From: IMCC26256 sp037146835
GTDB taxonomy: Bacteria; Actinomycetota; Acidimicrobiia; IMCC26256
Length of the DNA: 64,000 nt
Direction: 5' to 3'
NCBI GenBank assembly: GCA_037146835.1
Contig: JBAWWI010000002.1
Location: forward strand, 1-64,000
In this document: piece by piece, positions 26,012-35,432 of the stretch
Layout of the letters: every line of letters starts with the position of its first letter
How positions within the stretch are numbered: the stretch's first letter is position 1
Notes under the pieces: model-generated
The model's database searches: none
Told to the model about the DNA's origin: nothing
The model's input: only the letters and a program-made list of their open reading frames with translations
Program-made: the position numbers and the translations under genes

Positions 26012-26901
26012 GAGCCATCTCGATTTGTAATCTCACCGATAATGCCCGCAGTGTTGAATACCCAATTAGCGCGACCACTACTGCTCACGAGCGAGGGCAG
26101 TCGCTTGATAATTCCAATTCCAGCGCGAGCAGTGTTGCCTGCCGGGATAGAGAGGCCATCGGCATTGAATCGTCTCCGCAAGATCGGCCTGATGCGCCCA
26201 TACGCAAGACCTTGATTCCAGAGGCTTCGCAAGGATGTGCGGTACCGATAATGGATTATCGCAGACTCCGCATACGTGAGATTTATGCCACTGCGCCAGC
26301 AACGATAGGAGAACTCGATATCCTCGCCCGCGGATAGCGACTCGTCGAATCCTCCTACAGTCTCGATCACGTGCCGTTGAATACCAAGATTGCAAGAGTG
26401 AGCAAACTGAAAAATTCCTGAGTAAGACCCAGGGCCAAGTGTCAGACGCGAGCCTCGCGTCTCAATTACTCGCGCTGGATTTAGCCGCTTAATCTCTAAT
26501 GCGCCGGCAACAAACGGAGATTCATTTAGCGCAGCCGCCATAGCGGAGAGCCACCCCTGAGCCACGACATCATCTGCATCCACTGTCACGATGGAGGGAG
26601 CAGTTGAGGCCGCAATACCAAGGTTACGAGCCGCAGAGACACCCAAGCCACGCCCTAATACGATTCGGATATTGGGCCACTCTGCGCAATACGCATCGAC
26701 TATTGATCTAGTTCCATCGGTAGATTCGTCATCGACAACGACAACCTCCCATGCGAGCGCTGTCTCCTGTGCACAGATTGCATCTAATTGCTCAGAGATA
26801 GTCGCAGCCGCATTTCTTGCTGCGATCACGATACTGATCGCCGGACTAATTGCTGGAGTGTTTCCTGAAGTATTTCCCGAGGAGTTTGCTGGAGTCTTCA
26901 A
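26008..26901 (-). CDS. GT2 family glycosyltransferase
   Basis: 297 aa. ISIVIAARNAAATISEQL, VVVDDESTDGT, GVSAARNLG and TVDADD are followed by GEDIEFSYRCW. The N-terminal 20 residues are an unusual Asn/Ser/Gly/Thr/Pro repeat built from degenerate 15-bp units. It has a TTG start in a TTGA overlap with the upstream gene. The C-terminal RSLWNQGLAYGRIRP matches LTYGRNRPKL in the next gene, which supports paralogy. Confidence 0.85.
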   Translation of the reverse strand: MKTPANSSGNTSGNTPAISPAISIVIAARNAAATISEQLDAICAQETALAWEVVVVDDESTDGTRSIVDAYCAEWPNIRIVLGRGLGVSAARNLGIAASTAPSIVTVDADDVVAQGWLSAMAAALNESPFVAGALEIKRLNPARVIETRGSRLTLGPGSYSGIFQFAHSCNLGIQRHVIETVGGFDESLSAGEDIEFSYRCWRSGINLTYAESAIIHYRYRTSLRSLWNQGLAYGRIRPILRRRFNADGLSIPAGNTARAGIGIIKRLPSLVSSSGRANWVFNTAGIIGEITNRDGS

Positions 26902-28010
26902 TTATTGCCCTCGCGTGTTGAGACCAATTCCACGAGGAGCTTCTCAAACTCTCCAACGATCACCTCAGGATTTACCTCAGAGCGTTCAGAGTAAGTGCGC
27001 GCCGTTACTACGAAGCCATCGTAAACGGCCGCCCCAAGTAGATAGCGCAGCGCGGTAACCCAATCGGCAACAGGTGCATCGGCATCTACGCATAAGCCAC
27101 CTGGGCCGATTGCCTCTACTAGCGCTTCAACACTTGAACCAAGCACGGGTATTCCATTGGCCTCTGCCTCTAGAACAACGCGAGGGCGACCGTTGGTTAG
27201 GTAGGGAGCAAGCAGCACAGCGGCATCGCCATAAAGGCTCTTTGGGTCGTCGGTACGCGGGCGCAACTCGACATTGGCTAGTCCTTCGCAAGCATCCTCA
27301 AGCCACTTACGCTCCTCCTGCTCGAGAGGCCACGACTCTACGAATGCGAAACGAATCTCCGGGCATTCACGAGCTAGCGCCACAGCGACCTCCCTCCCCG
27401 AGATCTCCACAGGATTTATGAAAAGCACAACCTCTCTAGTTGTCTCAACCCGAATACGGTCTAGCGATACCACTGACGGGAGAAAGTGTGCGTCGAAGCC
27501 AAGCGCATTGGCACGTTCTTTCAGAGTCGCAGCATTAGCAAGCAGCAGATCCGGCGGCGCATTTGAGATATCGAGGTGTCCAATCGCTGATTCCTCTCTG
27601 AGGTAGAGCACGGACGCAATGCCAGCGGCCCGCAGGTCCTCCCTAATGCTTCGCCATGCCATGCGACCGATGCTTGCCACTACAACGACGTCCCATGTTT
27701 GACTCCGTAAAAATTTTTGCATCGAATTCTCGGGGAGAATCGTGGACCACACGCGGACCGCTCCATCCTCGACTAAACGTCGCCCTCGACCGATCAGGCC
27801 CGCTACACGCCAGACGGGTTGGGCAAAAACTTTAGGGAGCCTCACCGCTTTGTTCACAAGGCGATGCTGGAGCATCCACCTTCTCGGCGCAGTCTCTACT
27901 CGCAGCAGTACCTCAACCTCATGGCCTCGCGCACCCATACCCGCTGCCAACTCACGTGTACTCATTGCGGAACCACCCACGGCAGTCCCCGATAAGAAGA
28001 GGATGCGCAT
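26898..28010 (-). CDS. GT4-like glycosyltransferase
   Basis: 370 aa, GT-B fold. A Gly-rich N-terminal loop (LFLSGTAVGGSAMSTREL) is the donor/acceptor hinge of GT4 enzymes. DVVVVASIGRMAWR follows, and the C-domain includes LLAPYLTNGRPRVVLEAEANGIPVLGSSV with the second Glu of E-x7-E present and the first replaced. ATG start; first gene of its minus-strand operon, divergent from the sulfotransferase at 28158. Confidence 0.75.
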   Translation of the reverse strand: MRILFLSGTAVGGSAMSTRELAAGMGARGHEVEVLLRVETAPRRWMLQHRLVNKAVRLPKVFAQPVWRVAGLIGRGRRLVEDGAVRVWSTILPENSMQKFLRSQTWDVVVVASIGRMAWRSIREDLRAAGIASVLYLREESAIGHLDISNAPPDLLLANAATLKERANALGFDAHFLPSVVSLDRIRVETTREVVLFINPVEISGREVAVALARECPEIRFAFVESWPLEQEERKWLEDACEGLANVELRPRTDDPKSLYGDAAVLLAPYLTNGRPRVVLEAEANGIPVLGSSVEALVEAIGPGGLCVDADAPVADWVTALRYLLGAAVYDGFVVTARTYSERSEVNPEVIVGEFEKLLVELVSTREGNN

Positions 28011-28157
28011 GGACTACCTCGATGGTGGGCGTTTGCTCTGAATCCGAGCAGGCTTGAAACATTACTTCGAATCCCCGAACACTTTGACGCTTACTGAGGC
28101 TCCTTCGCCCCAATTTGGCGGCACTCGCCCTCCTCTAATCGCTGTATTCTCCCAAGC

Positions 28158-29093
28158 ATGTCACGTGTTCTGTTATTAGGGGTACCGCGCTCGGGTACTA
28201 CATGGGTAGGGCGCGCACTTGGTGCTACCGATGGAGCTGCTTATGTAAACGAACCGGACGGCTTTGGCGAGCCACTGGCACTAGGAATCATGTTGAAATA
28301 CGGCGAGCACCCTCATATCGCTCCTGGCGACAAAGCAGCCGATTATGAGCGGCTCTGGAGCTCTGCCTTCGGAGGCGGTCTCCCCTCAAGAACCCTTCGC
28401 GACAAAGCAGCGCGCTTCATTTATGACAGAACCCCCCTCGATGATCGGCGAGCCGCTCGCGCTACAGGAAACATTCCGATGCGCCTGCGAATAGTCAGTT
28501 CCCTCGCACAGCCATTTGCAGCGGCACCTGATGCAAGGCATGTAGTTGTTAAGACAGTTCAGGGTTGCCTATCTACCGACTGGATCCTTGAGCATTTCGA
28601 AGCACGCGTGATCCTCATCGAGCGAAACCCATTCAATGTTCTCTCCTCATGGCGAGATCTTGGATTTGTTAGGGAGGGTCGCGAGTTTGACCGTATTGCT
28701 TTACTAGCGCGCGAACGCTGGGGCGTAGAGCGCCCCACGATTGGTGCACCTCACCTAGCGCTTCAGAGTTTTTTCTACGGAGTCCTCTCGGCGAGCCTCA
28801 GGGAATCGGCGATGCGCCACCCGGAGTGGATTCAGACCACTCATGAATATCTATGTGTTGAGTCCCTAGAGCGGTTTAAGTCCCTCGCTGACCAAGTTGG
28901 GCTCGAGTGGGGTGAGAGAGCGAATGCATTCATTACTGACTCTGATAAAGATGGAACCCCGTTTCGCACGATGCGACGAAGTGCTGATCAACCAGAGCGC
29001 TGGCGCGAGCGACTCTCATCTGAGGAGACCCAAACAATTCGGTCAGTACTTGAGAGTTTCCCTAAGGGTTTGCTCGCAGATATTCCTCAGTAA
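28158..29093 (+). CDS. Sulfotransferase family protein
   Basis: 311 aa, single-gene transcription unit. The 5'-phosphosulfate loop GVPRSGTTWVG is at 8-18. VVVKTVQGCLSTDWI and ILIERNPFNVLSSWRD supply the central strand and the 3'-phosphate-binding motif. A C-terminal TMRRSADQPERWRERL resembles the end of known carbohydrate sulfotransferases. It is flanked by a 147-bp divergent region upstream and a convergent acetyltransferase downstream. Confidence 0.85.
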   Translation: MSRVLLLGVPRSGTTWVGRALGATDGAAYVNEPDGFGEPLALGIMLKYGEHPHIAPGDKAADYERLWSSAFGGGLPSRTLRDKAARFIYDRTPLDDRRAARATGNIPMRLRIVSSLAQPFAAAPDARHVVVKTVQGCLSTDWILEHFEARVILIERNPFNVLSSWRDLGFVREGREFDRIALLARERWGVERPTIGAPHLALQSFFYGVLSASLRESAMRHPEWIQTTHEYLCVESLERFKSLADQVGLEWGERANAFITDSDKDGTPFRTMRRSADQPERWRERLSSEETQTIRSVLESFPKGLLADIPQ

Positions 29094-29107
29094 TTTCTGA
29101 AACATTT

Positions 29108-29128
29108 CGAGGCAAACGAAGAACCTCG
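29108..29128. terminator. Weak convergent-gene stem-loop
   Basis: CGAGG-(11 nt)-CCTCG inverted repeat lies between the converging stops of the sulfotransferase and the acetyltransferase. The stem is only 5 bp, with no T-run, so this is a tentative bidirectional terminator. Confidence 0.25.
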
Positions 29129-29131
29129 CGA

Positions 29132-29731
29132 TTAACGACTCGCCTTCGGAGGTAGCAATCGAGCCGGTACACCAACAGCGGTGTAGCCGGCGGGAACATC
29201 TTCAAGCACTACTGCGTTGGAGCCGACGACGCTGCCATCACCAAGATGGACCGCACCAAGCACCTTTGCTCCGGCGTACACGAATACTCCATCGCCTATG
29301 ACTGGTCGGTCCTCTGGATTAATGAACCCAATAGTTACCTGCTGATTAATCCAGCAGTTAGCGCCAACTCGTGAGGCCGCCACGATGGTTGCAAAGCCGT
29401 GCTGGATAAATAGCCCTGGCCCAATCTCAGAACAAGCAAGGTGGAGCGTCCGCTCACCTGGGTAAATCACGGCGAGAACAGCTGCGATCGCTGCATTGAA
29501 CGCACCTGCCCGACGTATCCGATAGAAAAGAAGTGAACGAAATTCTGGGCGCTCAGCGATGAGCGCCAACCGAGAAAATCGCCTAGAAACTGGGGGCTTT
29601 AAAATTTTGACCCATCGTTCTACATCTGCCTCAGAGGCATCTCGCGAAGAACCGCGCGGGGCGAGCATCAGTGGCGCATACCATCCCATGCGTATGAGTA
29701 ATCGAATGTCACGTACTCCCTTCGCAGCCAC
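29132..29731 (-). CDS. CysE/LbH-type serine O-acetyltransferase-like acyltransferase
   Basis: 199 aa. The N-terminal half is helical. The second half has left-handed beta-helix hexapeptides: IGPGLFIQHGFATIVAASRVG, then INQQVTIGF, VIGDGVFVYAGAKVLG and GSVVGSNAVVLEDVP, then AVGVPARLL. This is the CysE/WbbJ-like layout; the HG pair carries the catalytic His. In a glycan locus it more probably O-acetylates a sugar than serine. GTG start with AGGA seven bases upstream, 32 bp from the divergent GT4 gene. Confidence 0.8.
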   Translation of the reverse strand: MAAKGVRDIRLLIRMGWYAPLMLAPRGSSRDASEADVERWVKILKPPVSRRFSRLALIAERPEFRSLLFYRIRRAGAFNAAIAAVLAVIYPGERTLHLACSEIGPGLFIQHGFATIVAASRVGANCWINQQVTIGFINPEDRPVIGDGVFVYAGAKVLGAVHLGDGSVVGSNAVVLEDVPAGYTAVGVPARLLPPKASR

Positions 29732-29763
29732 CCCCGAATCCTACGGCCAGTGAGGACCGACTC

Positions 29764-30912
29764 ATGACCGAGCGCGACCAAACCCTCCGCGACCAAACCC
29801 TCACCCCTATTCGAGTCCTTTATCTGGTGAAGGGACTGGGCCCAGGTGGAGCTGAGCGCTTAATAGTGGCTGCCGCCAGCGCCCATAATCGCTCTGCATT
29901 CGCTCTAAGGCTGGCGTACCTTCTCCCTTGGAAAGACGCATTAGTGCCGGAGCTCGAGAATCTCAAGGTTCCAACAACTTGCTTAAATGTGAGCAGAGAA
30001 TGGGATCTTCGCTGGGGGATGCGACTCAGGCGTGAGCTAATCGAGAATCCAGCAGACATCCTCCATGCTCACTCGCCGTATCCAGCAGGGATAGCTCGCC
30101 TCGTAGTCCGCACCCTCCCACGCCGCCTTCGCCCTCGCATCGTCTACACGCTGCACAACACTTGGGGATCGTTCTCCACGCTGACACGTTTACTAAACGG
30201 TCTGACCTATGGCCTCGACTCGGCAGATATAGCAGTGTCGCGAATAGTAAATGAGACGCTCACCCCGAGGCGCCGAGCGCGCACCGAGGTCTTGGTCCAC
30301 GGAATCCAACTCGACGAGGCACGCTCGCAAATGGGAAAGAGAGCCTCTATTCGAAGTGAACTCGGAGTCGCTCCAGACGAGTTCGTAGTGGGCACAATTG
30401 CAAACTTCAGGGCACAGAAGGACTACCCAAATCTTCTCAATGCCGCGCGTCTCCTGAAAGAGGGTGGTGTGCAGATCCGCATCCTTGCCGTTGGCCAAGG
30501 TCCTTTAGAGGAGGAGATGAGAGCGCTCCACGATTCAATGGCACTAGGCGATCGCGTACTCCTACTCGGGCAGCGTGACGATGCAGTAGCAGTGCTTGGT
30601 GCCTGTGATGCTTTCGTGATGGCCTCGAAGAATGAAGGACTTCCAGTCGCAATTATGGAGGCACTTGCCCTCGGCCTCCCGATATGCGCCACCTCAGTTG
30701 GAGGAATCCCCGAGGCAGTCACTGATGGAGTTGAGGGGCAACTTGTTCCACCAAGCGACCCTGAGGCTCTAGCCTCCGCTCTGACAAGGCTCGCAACCGA
30801 CCCAGCCTTGAGGGACCATCTTTCAGCCGGAGCACGCGCAGCGGGGCAGCGGTACGACATTCGAACAGCCGTCACCCGTATTGAGGAGATCTATAGGGGG
30901 GTTCTGCAGTGA
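29764..30912 (+). CDS. GT4 family glycosyltransferase
   Basis: 382 aa. VLYLVKGLGPGGAERLI is the N-domain Gly-rich loop, ILHAHSPYPAGIARL and VYTLHNTWG follow, and the C-domain has VVGTIANFRAQKDYPNLL. The donor site ASKNEGLPVAIMEAL has an intact E-x7-E. ATG with GAGGA seven bases upstream. Residues 4-13 are a duplicated Arg-Asp-Gln-Thr-Leu unit. Confidence 0.9.
   Translation: MTERDQTLRDQTLTPIRVLYLVKGLGPGGAERLIVAAASAHNRSAFALRLAYLLPWKDALVPELENLKVPTTCLNVSREWDLRWGMRLRRELIENPADILHAHSPYPAGIARLVVRTLPRRLRPRIVYTLHNTWGSFSTLTRLLNGLTYGLDSADIAVSRIVNETLTPRRRARTEVLVHGIQLDEARSQMGKRASIRSELGVAPDEFVVGTIANFRAQKDYPNLLNAARLLKEGGVQIRILAVGQGPLEEEMRALHDSMALGDRVLLLGQRDDAVAVLGACDAFVMASKNEGLPVAIMEALALGLPICATSVGGIPEAVTDGVEGQLVPPSDPEALASALTRLATDPALRDHLSAGARAAGQRYDIRTAVTRIEEIYRGVLQ
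29773..29802 (+). repeat. 15-bp in-frame duplication at a gene 5' end
   Basis: Two perfect tandem copies of CGCGACCAAACCCTC (29773-29787, 29788-29802) encode a doubled Arg-Asp-Gln-Thr-Leu near the N-terminus of the GT4 protein, ahead of the conserved fold. Confidence 0.9.
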
Positions 30913-31883
30913 GCTCAGATGGCTTGACTATTAGGAGAGCGCTACCAGCCGACCGCCCCCAGATAATCAAACTCCTTGCAGCATCGCTAGGGCGAGAATC
31001 CGATCCTCGTTTTGAGGAGCTCTACTCGTGGAAGCACGAAGAGAACGCATTTGGAGTATCTGCGAGGTGGGTCGCGTGCGACGGAGAGACCATCGCAGGT
31101 TTTCGAGCTTTGATGCGGTGGGAGTTCACTCGCGGAGACGAATTAGTGCGATCCGTCCGTGCAGTAGATACTGCGACCCACCCCGATTATCAGGGCCAAG
31201 GTATTTTCACACGCCTAACTCTCCATGGGATAGACGAACTGCGCGAAGAAGGGTGCTCATTCGTATTTAACACTCCGAATGAGCAGAGTCGCCCTGGTTA
31301 CCTAAAGATGGAGTGGCGCGTTGTTGGCCAACCACATGTGTTCTTTAGGCCGCGATCGGCAACCGCGGCACTCAAAATGATTCGGTCCCGAACGCCAGCA
31401 GAACGCTGGTCATCACCTAGCAATCTCGGCGCACCTGCGGCCGAGATTCTGAGTGACGCTCGCTCCCTACAATCGCTGCTCGATTCGCTCCCGAGAGTTT
31501 CCTCACTCCGGACAAGGCATACAGCGAAGAGCCTGGAGTGGCGATACGGGTCCGATCTCCTTAGCTACAGGATCGTTACAGGGGCTGCCGGCATCGAGGA
31601 CGGGATTGCAGTAGTCAGGGTGAGGCAGCGAGGAGACGCTCGAGAAGCTGCATTGTGTGAGGTAATTGCCCCGAACGATGACGCGAGAGCAAGAAAGGCT
31701 TTGGTTAAAGCAGTTACCAAAAAGGTAGATGCGGATTATGTGCTCAAGCTTGGGGCTAGTCGCGATGGCCTGCTTCCGCTCCCGAAACAAGGACCAATAC
31801 TTACTTGGCGTGGAGTCACAGAGACCGATATGCCTGCTCTTGATAAATGGCTGCTGACACTTGGCGACATCGAGCTTTTTTAA
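30909..31883 (+). CDS. GNAT-family N-acetyltransferase
   Basis: 324 aa. The N-terminal GNAT core has TIRRALPADRPQIIKLL, a substrate-side FGVSARWVACDGETIAGF strand, and VDTATHPDYQGQGIFTRLT, the acetyl-CoA pyrophosphate-binding Q/R-x-x-G-x-G/A motif as YQGQGI. A second domain of about 150 residues is less conserved and could be a second GNAT fold. It starts in a GTGA overlap with the GT4 gene, so the pair is co-translated. It probably acylates an amino sugar. Confidence 0.8.
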   Translation: MSSDGLTIRRALPADRPQIIKLLAASLGRESDPRFEELYSWKHEENAFGVSARWVACDGETIAGFRALMRWEFTRGDELVRSVRAVDTATHPDYQGQGIFTRLTLHGIDELREEGCSFVFNTPNEQSRPGYLKMEWRVVGQPHVFFRPRSATAALKMIRSRTPAERWSSPSNLGAPAAEILSDARSLQSLLDSLPRVSSLRTRHTAKSLEWRYGSDLLSYRIVTGAAGIEDGIAVVRVRQRGDAREAALCEVIAPNDDARARKALVKAVTKKVDADYVLKLGASRDGLLPLPKQGPILTWRGVTETDMPALDKWLLTLGDIELF

Positions 31884-31906
31884 CTCGCTCCGATAGAAGC
31901 CCGTCG

Positions 31907-32623
31907 CTACCCTGCGTCGTCGAACATCGCCTCGTAGGGAGTGCCTAGGTAGAGCCCTCTGAGTTCGTCAAAGTTTGCGATCACTTCTCGTAGGTCATCG
32001 CTGGTGTTCTTAAGTGTCGCCCCAACAACTGGCAGGCTCCGCACTCCGAGGTATTTGAATACCTTGTCAAACGTTGCGGGAGGGTCAGCACATAGATCTT
32101 CATAATCGATGTGCAGGTATGGCCTATCTAGGCCATCTACGAAACTGCGAATGACCCCTTTCTCCTCTTCTACCGCCTCTAAGCGCGACGCAAAGTCTGC
32201 TGCGTCTATCTCAAGCAGGCCAAGCTCCTCGGAGCCTTCGTAACGGTTCCATCTCCCGGTTCGGTCTCGGAGCACACGTGCGGTAATCCTGCTCACGGCA
32301 TGCTTTACGTCATTTCTCCGATCCAGAACAATGATCTGAGCGTCGTATCGCTTGACGGCTTCGGTGAAGGCTTCTTGGTCAAGCACATCTCGAAGTTTTG
32401 TCTTGAAGCCAACCGCCTTGGAGCGGCCAACTACTGGGCCGCGCAGATAACGCTCAACCCATGCCCGCTGCGCATCTACGCCTTTTGGACGTAGCCCATC
32501 TAAGACCTCACCCTTTGCCTCTACATCGGGGTGGGAATCAAGAGCGCTGACTAGGAAGGTGCTTCCGGTGCGCCCCGGGAAGAGGATCACGAAGCGAATT
32601 AGTTGTGGGCGAGCTACCAACAT
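31907..32623 (-). CDS. Sulfotransferase (Stf0/Sulfotransfer-like)
   Basis: 238 aa from ATG 32623, chosen because AGGAGAGG lies 6-12 bases upstream; the frame is open to 32668 but has no SD there. The loop FPGRTGSTFLVSALDSHP carries the R-x-G-S/T PAPS signature, VGFKTKLRDVL follows, and IIVLDRRNDVKHAVSR provides the 3'-phosphate site. HIDYEDLCADP is the conserved late motif. Fifth sulfotransferase-like gene of the locus, in its own single-gene unit. Confidence 0.85.
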   Translation of the reverse strand: MLVARPQLIRFVILFPGRTGSTFLVSALDSHPDVEAKGEVLDGLRPKGVDAQRAWVERYLRGPVVGRSKAVGFKTKLRDVLDQEAFTEAVKRYDAQIIVLDRRNDVKHAVSRITARVLRDRTGRWNRYEGSEELGLLEIDAADFASRLEAVEEEKGVIRSFVDGLDRPYLHIDYEDLCADPPATFDKVFKYLGVRSLPVVGATLKNTSDDLREVIANFDELRGLYLGTPYEAMFDDAG

Positions 32624-32719
32624 GGATTTCCTCTCCTGCAAGAGTCCGTAGACTACACAGCGCAACATCGTTCGAGAACCTCCACCAATAGTCCGAGGCG
32701 CGGGGAGTCTGAGGGTCCG

Positions 32720-33595
32720 GTGCCTACAACATCTTCACGCAGAATCGCCACAACTATGGCCTCTGGGCTTTCAGAGGGCATCAAACTCGGCATCGGCACC
32801 GGAATCAAGGCCGCTGCGGCAACCGCTGATTACGCACGCCCTCCTCGGAGCGGAGTCACCGTGCTCATCTACCACCGCGTTGGTCGAAGAGCGAGAGTCG
32901 AGATGGATCTCGATGCCCATATCTTCGAGCGCCAGATCTCCGAACTCGCCGAGGGTGGACGGGTTGTAGATATTGATCGAGGCCTCGCTTATCTCGATGG
33001 ATCACTCCCCCAGCCTTCCTATAACCCTGTCGTCATCACCTTCGACGACGGAACCTCCGACTTCGCTGAGATCGCTCTTCCAATACTTGTTAAATACGGA
33101 GTCCCAGCCTTGCTATATGTCTCCACTGAGTTTCTGGATTCAGGGAGAGAGTTCCCGTATGCCGGCACCCCGCTGAGTTGGGATGCCGCTAGAGACACAA
33201 CCACAACGGGACTCATCACACTTGGCTCGCATACCCATACGCATGCTCTTTTGGACCGCGTCGACGCGGCAACTGCGCGAGACGAGCTCGACCGCTCTAT
33301 CGAGAGGCTGAGCGAGGAGACAGGCCTTGCGCCGAAACACTTCGCATACCCGAAGGCCCTCCTTGGCACCCCGGCTGCAGCGGAACTCGTAAGGGAACGG
33401 TTTGTCTCAGCATCTATCTCAGGTACTAAGCGCAATGTATTTCTTGAGTCAGATCCCTACCAACTTGCGCGGTCCCCCATTCAGGCAAGAGATGGAATGC
33501 GCTGGTTTCGTCGCAAGGTAGATGGAGGACTTCGGCTCGAGGACGACCTGCGCGGGCGTATCAATCGACTCCGATACAGAGGGGCAAGCGAGTGA
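32720..33595 (+). CDS. Polysaccharide deacetylase (NodB-like, CE4)
   Basis: 291 aa from GTG 32720 with GAGGG just upstream; ATG 32756 is an alternative and earlier in-frame codons overlap the divergent sulfotransferase gene. CE4 motif 1 is TFDDG (general base and metal Asp). Motif 2 is SHTHTH (metal His pair). HFAYPKALLG is the motif 3 region, with a shortened catalytic groove. VTVLIYHRVG marks the N-terminal strand. No signal peptide is evident, so it may act on a lipid-linked intermediate inside the cell. It removes N- or O-acetyl groups from the glycan. It overlaps the next gene by GTGA. Confidence 0.85.
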   Translation: MPTTSSRRIATTMASGLSEGIKLGIGTGIKAAAATADYARPPRSGVTVLIYHRVGRRARVEMDLDAHIFERQISELAEGGRVVDIDRGLAYLDGSLPQPSYNPVVITFDDGTSDFAEIALPILVKYGVPALLYVSTEFLDSGREFPYAGTPLSWDAARDTTTTGLITLGSHTHTHALLDRVDAATARDELDRSIERLSEETGLAPKHFAYPKALLGTPAAAELVRERFVSASISGTKRNVFLESDPYQLARSPIQARDGMRWFRRKVDGGLRLEDDLRGRINRLRYRGASE

Positions 33596-34809
33596 GCCGA
33601 CCGCGCCTCATACACGTAACCACTGCGGATATAAGCCTCTCTCTCCTTCTAGGGCCTCAACTGCGCGCTTTCTCCGAAGCTGGTTATGAAGTAATCGGCG
33701 CATCGGCTCCAGGCCCATTTACCGAGGAGCTTGAGTCTTGGGGCATTGAGCACCGACCACTCAAACACGCGACCCGCTCAATGGCACCCCATAAGGATGC
33801 CGCTGCAATGGGCGAGCTCTACAAACTCTTCAGGGAACTTCGCCCTGAGATCGTCCACACACATAATCCAAAACCAGGTCTCTACGGACGTATCGCCGCG
33901 CGAGCCGCGAGGGTCCCCGTAGTGGTCAATACGGTGCATGGCCTATATGCGCTACCTGAGGACAAGCTCGCAAAACGATCGGTTGTCTACTCGCTAGAGC
34001 GCCTCGCATCTATGTGCTCGGATGCTGAGCTAATTCAGAACCCCGAAGACATAGCAACCCTGCTAAAGATTGGGGTGCCTAGTAAGAAGATTCGTCTCCT
34101 CGGCAACGGTGTAGACCTAACGCGCTTCAAGCCGATCAACGACGGCGATCGAGAGTCATTCGAAGGAACAGCGGATACCCAGCCTGAAACACGGAGTCAA
34201 AGCCTGCGCGACAAATTGCGAGGCGAATTAGGGGTCGGAGCATCGACGGTGCTCTGTGGCGTCGTTGGTCGCCTGGTCTGGGAGAAGGGGTACCAAGAAG
34301 TATTTGAAGCTGCAGAGGCGATCAAGCGTCTCGGGATTGATGCTGTATTTGTAGTAGTTGGGCCGAGAGACCCCGAGAAATCAGATGGCGTAGGCGAGAG
34401 GGCAATCGCAGCAGCGGAGGCCAACGGCATTCGATTCCTAGGCATGCGCTCAGATGTCGAAGACCTGTACAGCGCTATGGATCTCTACGTGCTCGCGTCT
34501 TATCGCGAGGGATTTCCGAGGTCCGCTATGGAGGCGGCAGCATCTGGCTTGCCTGTAATTGCAACTGACATCCGCGGCTGTCGCCAAGTAGTTGATCCAG
34601 GTCTAACCGGCTTGCTCGTGCCTCCCCGAGACTCTCAAGCACTCACATCGGCAATCTTGGAGATCGTTCAAGACCCGATCAAACGCCTTGAGATGGGTAG
34701 GCGCGCTCTATCAAAAGCCAGAGCAGAGTTTGACCATCGACGCGTAATCGATATCACCCTAGAAACCTACGACCGACTTCTAGCCGATAAAGGTGTTCGT
34801 CCTCGATGA
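33592..34809 (+). CDS. GT4 family glycosyltransferase
   Basis: 405 aa. The N-domain has IHVTTADISLSLLLGPQL and IVHTHNPKPGLYGRIAARA, followed by VNTVHGLYALPED. The C-domain has CGVVGRLVWEKGYQEVFEA and the donor site ASYREGFPRSAMEAAASGLPVIATD with intact E-x7-E, then GLLVPPRDS. A GTG start with GAGGGG upstream overlaps the deacetylase stop. These N-terminal features are common in enzymes that act early on undecaprenyl-PP-linked sugars. Confidence 0.9.
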   Translation: MSRPRLIHVTTADISLSLLLGPQLRAFSEAGYEVIGASAPGPFTEELESWGIEHRPLKHATRSMAPHKDAAAMGELYKLFRELRPEIVHTHNPKPGLYGRIAARAARVPVVVNTVHGLYALPEDKLAKRSVVYSLERLASMCSDAELIQNPEDIATLLKIGVPSKKIRLLGNGVDLTRFKPINDGDRESFEGTADTQPETRSQSLRDKLRGELGVGASTVLCGVVGRLVWEKGYQEVFEAAEAIKRLGIDAVFVVVGPRDPEKSDGVGERAIAAAEANGIRFLGMRSDVEDLYSAMDLYVLASYREGFPRSAMEAAASGLPVIATDIRGCRQVVDPGLTGLLVPPRDSQALTSAILEIVQDPIKRLEMGRRALSKARAEFDHRRVIDITLETYDRLLADKGVRPR

Positions 34810-35432
34810 GCGAGAAGCCTATGTCCTCTGATTATTTGATTCGCTTAGGCACGCAGAGAGATGCGACTGCTTCGTCGGTCCTGCATTCGTCGCGCATCAC
34901 TGAAGGGTTTCTTCCGACACTTGGTCCTCGATTCCTTGGGAGGCTATATCGGCGCATTGCGCTTGACCGAGACTCTTTCTTAATGGTCGCCGAGAAGGAC
35001 GGGGAGATTCTCGCAATGGCCTCGTGTACTAATGACCTTGGTCATCTCTATAGAGCCTTTATTCTGCGCGACGGGTTAATCGCTACAGCAAGTGCCCTTT
35101 TTCCGATTATTCGATCCCTACCGCGTGTTTTCGAGACCCTTAAGTACCCATCACAGGGTGGCCCAGAACTCGCTAAGACTCCCCTGCCCGCGGCGGAGAT
35201 TCTTGCGGTTGCAGTTAGAGAAGGATCATCAGGGATCGGAATCGGTCGCCAAATTATGGTTGCTGTGATTGCAGAGTTCACGCGCAGAGGCGTCGAGAGT
35301 TTCAAAGTTATTACTAGCTCTGATAATGCAGCCGCTCTGGCTCTCTACCGGTCTGTAGGTTTTCGCGACACCGCGGCACTAGAGGTGCACGAAGGAACAG
35401 AATCACTGGCGCTTGTTTGGAGCAGCGAGTGA
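34806..35432 (+). CDS. GNAT-family N-acetyltransferase
   Basis: 208 aa. The acetyl-CoA site is in ILAVAVREGSSGIGIGRQIM (a G-x-G-x-G variant of the Q/RxxGxG loop), followed by FKVITSSDNAAALALYRSVGF, the beta4-alpha4 Asn/Tyr motif of GNAT enzymes. It starts in an ATGA overlap after the GT4 gene and is followed by an initiating transferase and an aminotransferase. Acetylation of a 4-amino-sugar nucleotide, as done by PglD-type enzymes, is a plausible role although PglD itself has a different fold. Confidence 0.8.
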   Translation: MSEKPMSSDYLIRLGTQRDATASSVLHSSRITEGFLPTLGPRFLGRLYRRIALDRDSFLMVAEKDGEILAMASCTNDLGHLYRAFILRDGLIATASALFPIIRSLPRVFETLKYPSQGGPELAKTPLPAAEILAVAVREGSSGIGIGRQIMVAVIAEFTRRGVESFKVITSSDNAAALALYRSVGFRDTAALEVHEGTESLALVWSSE

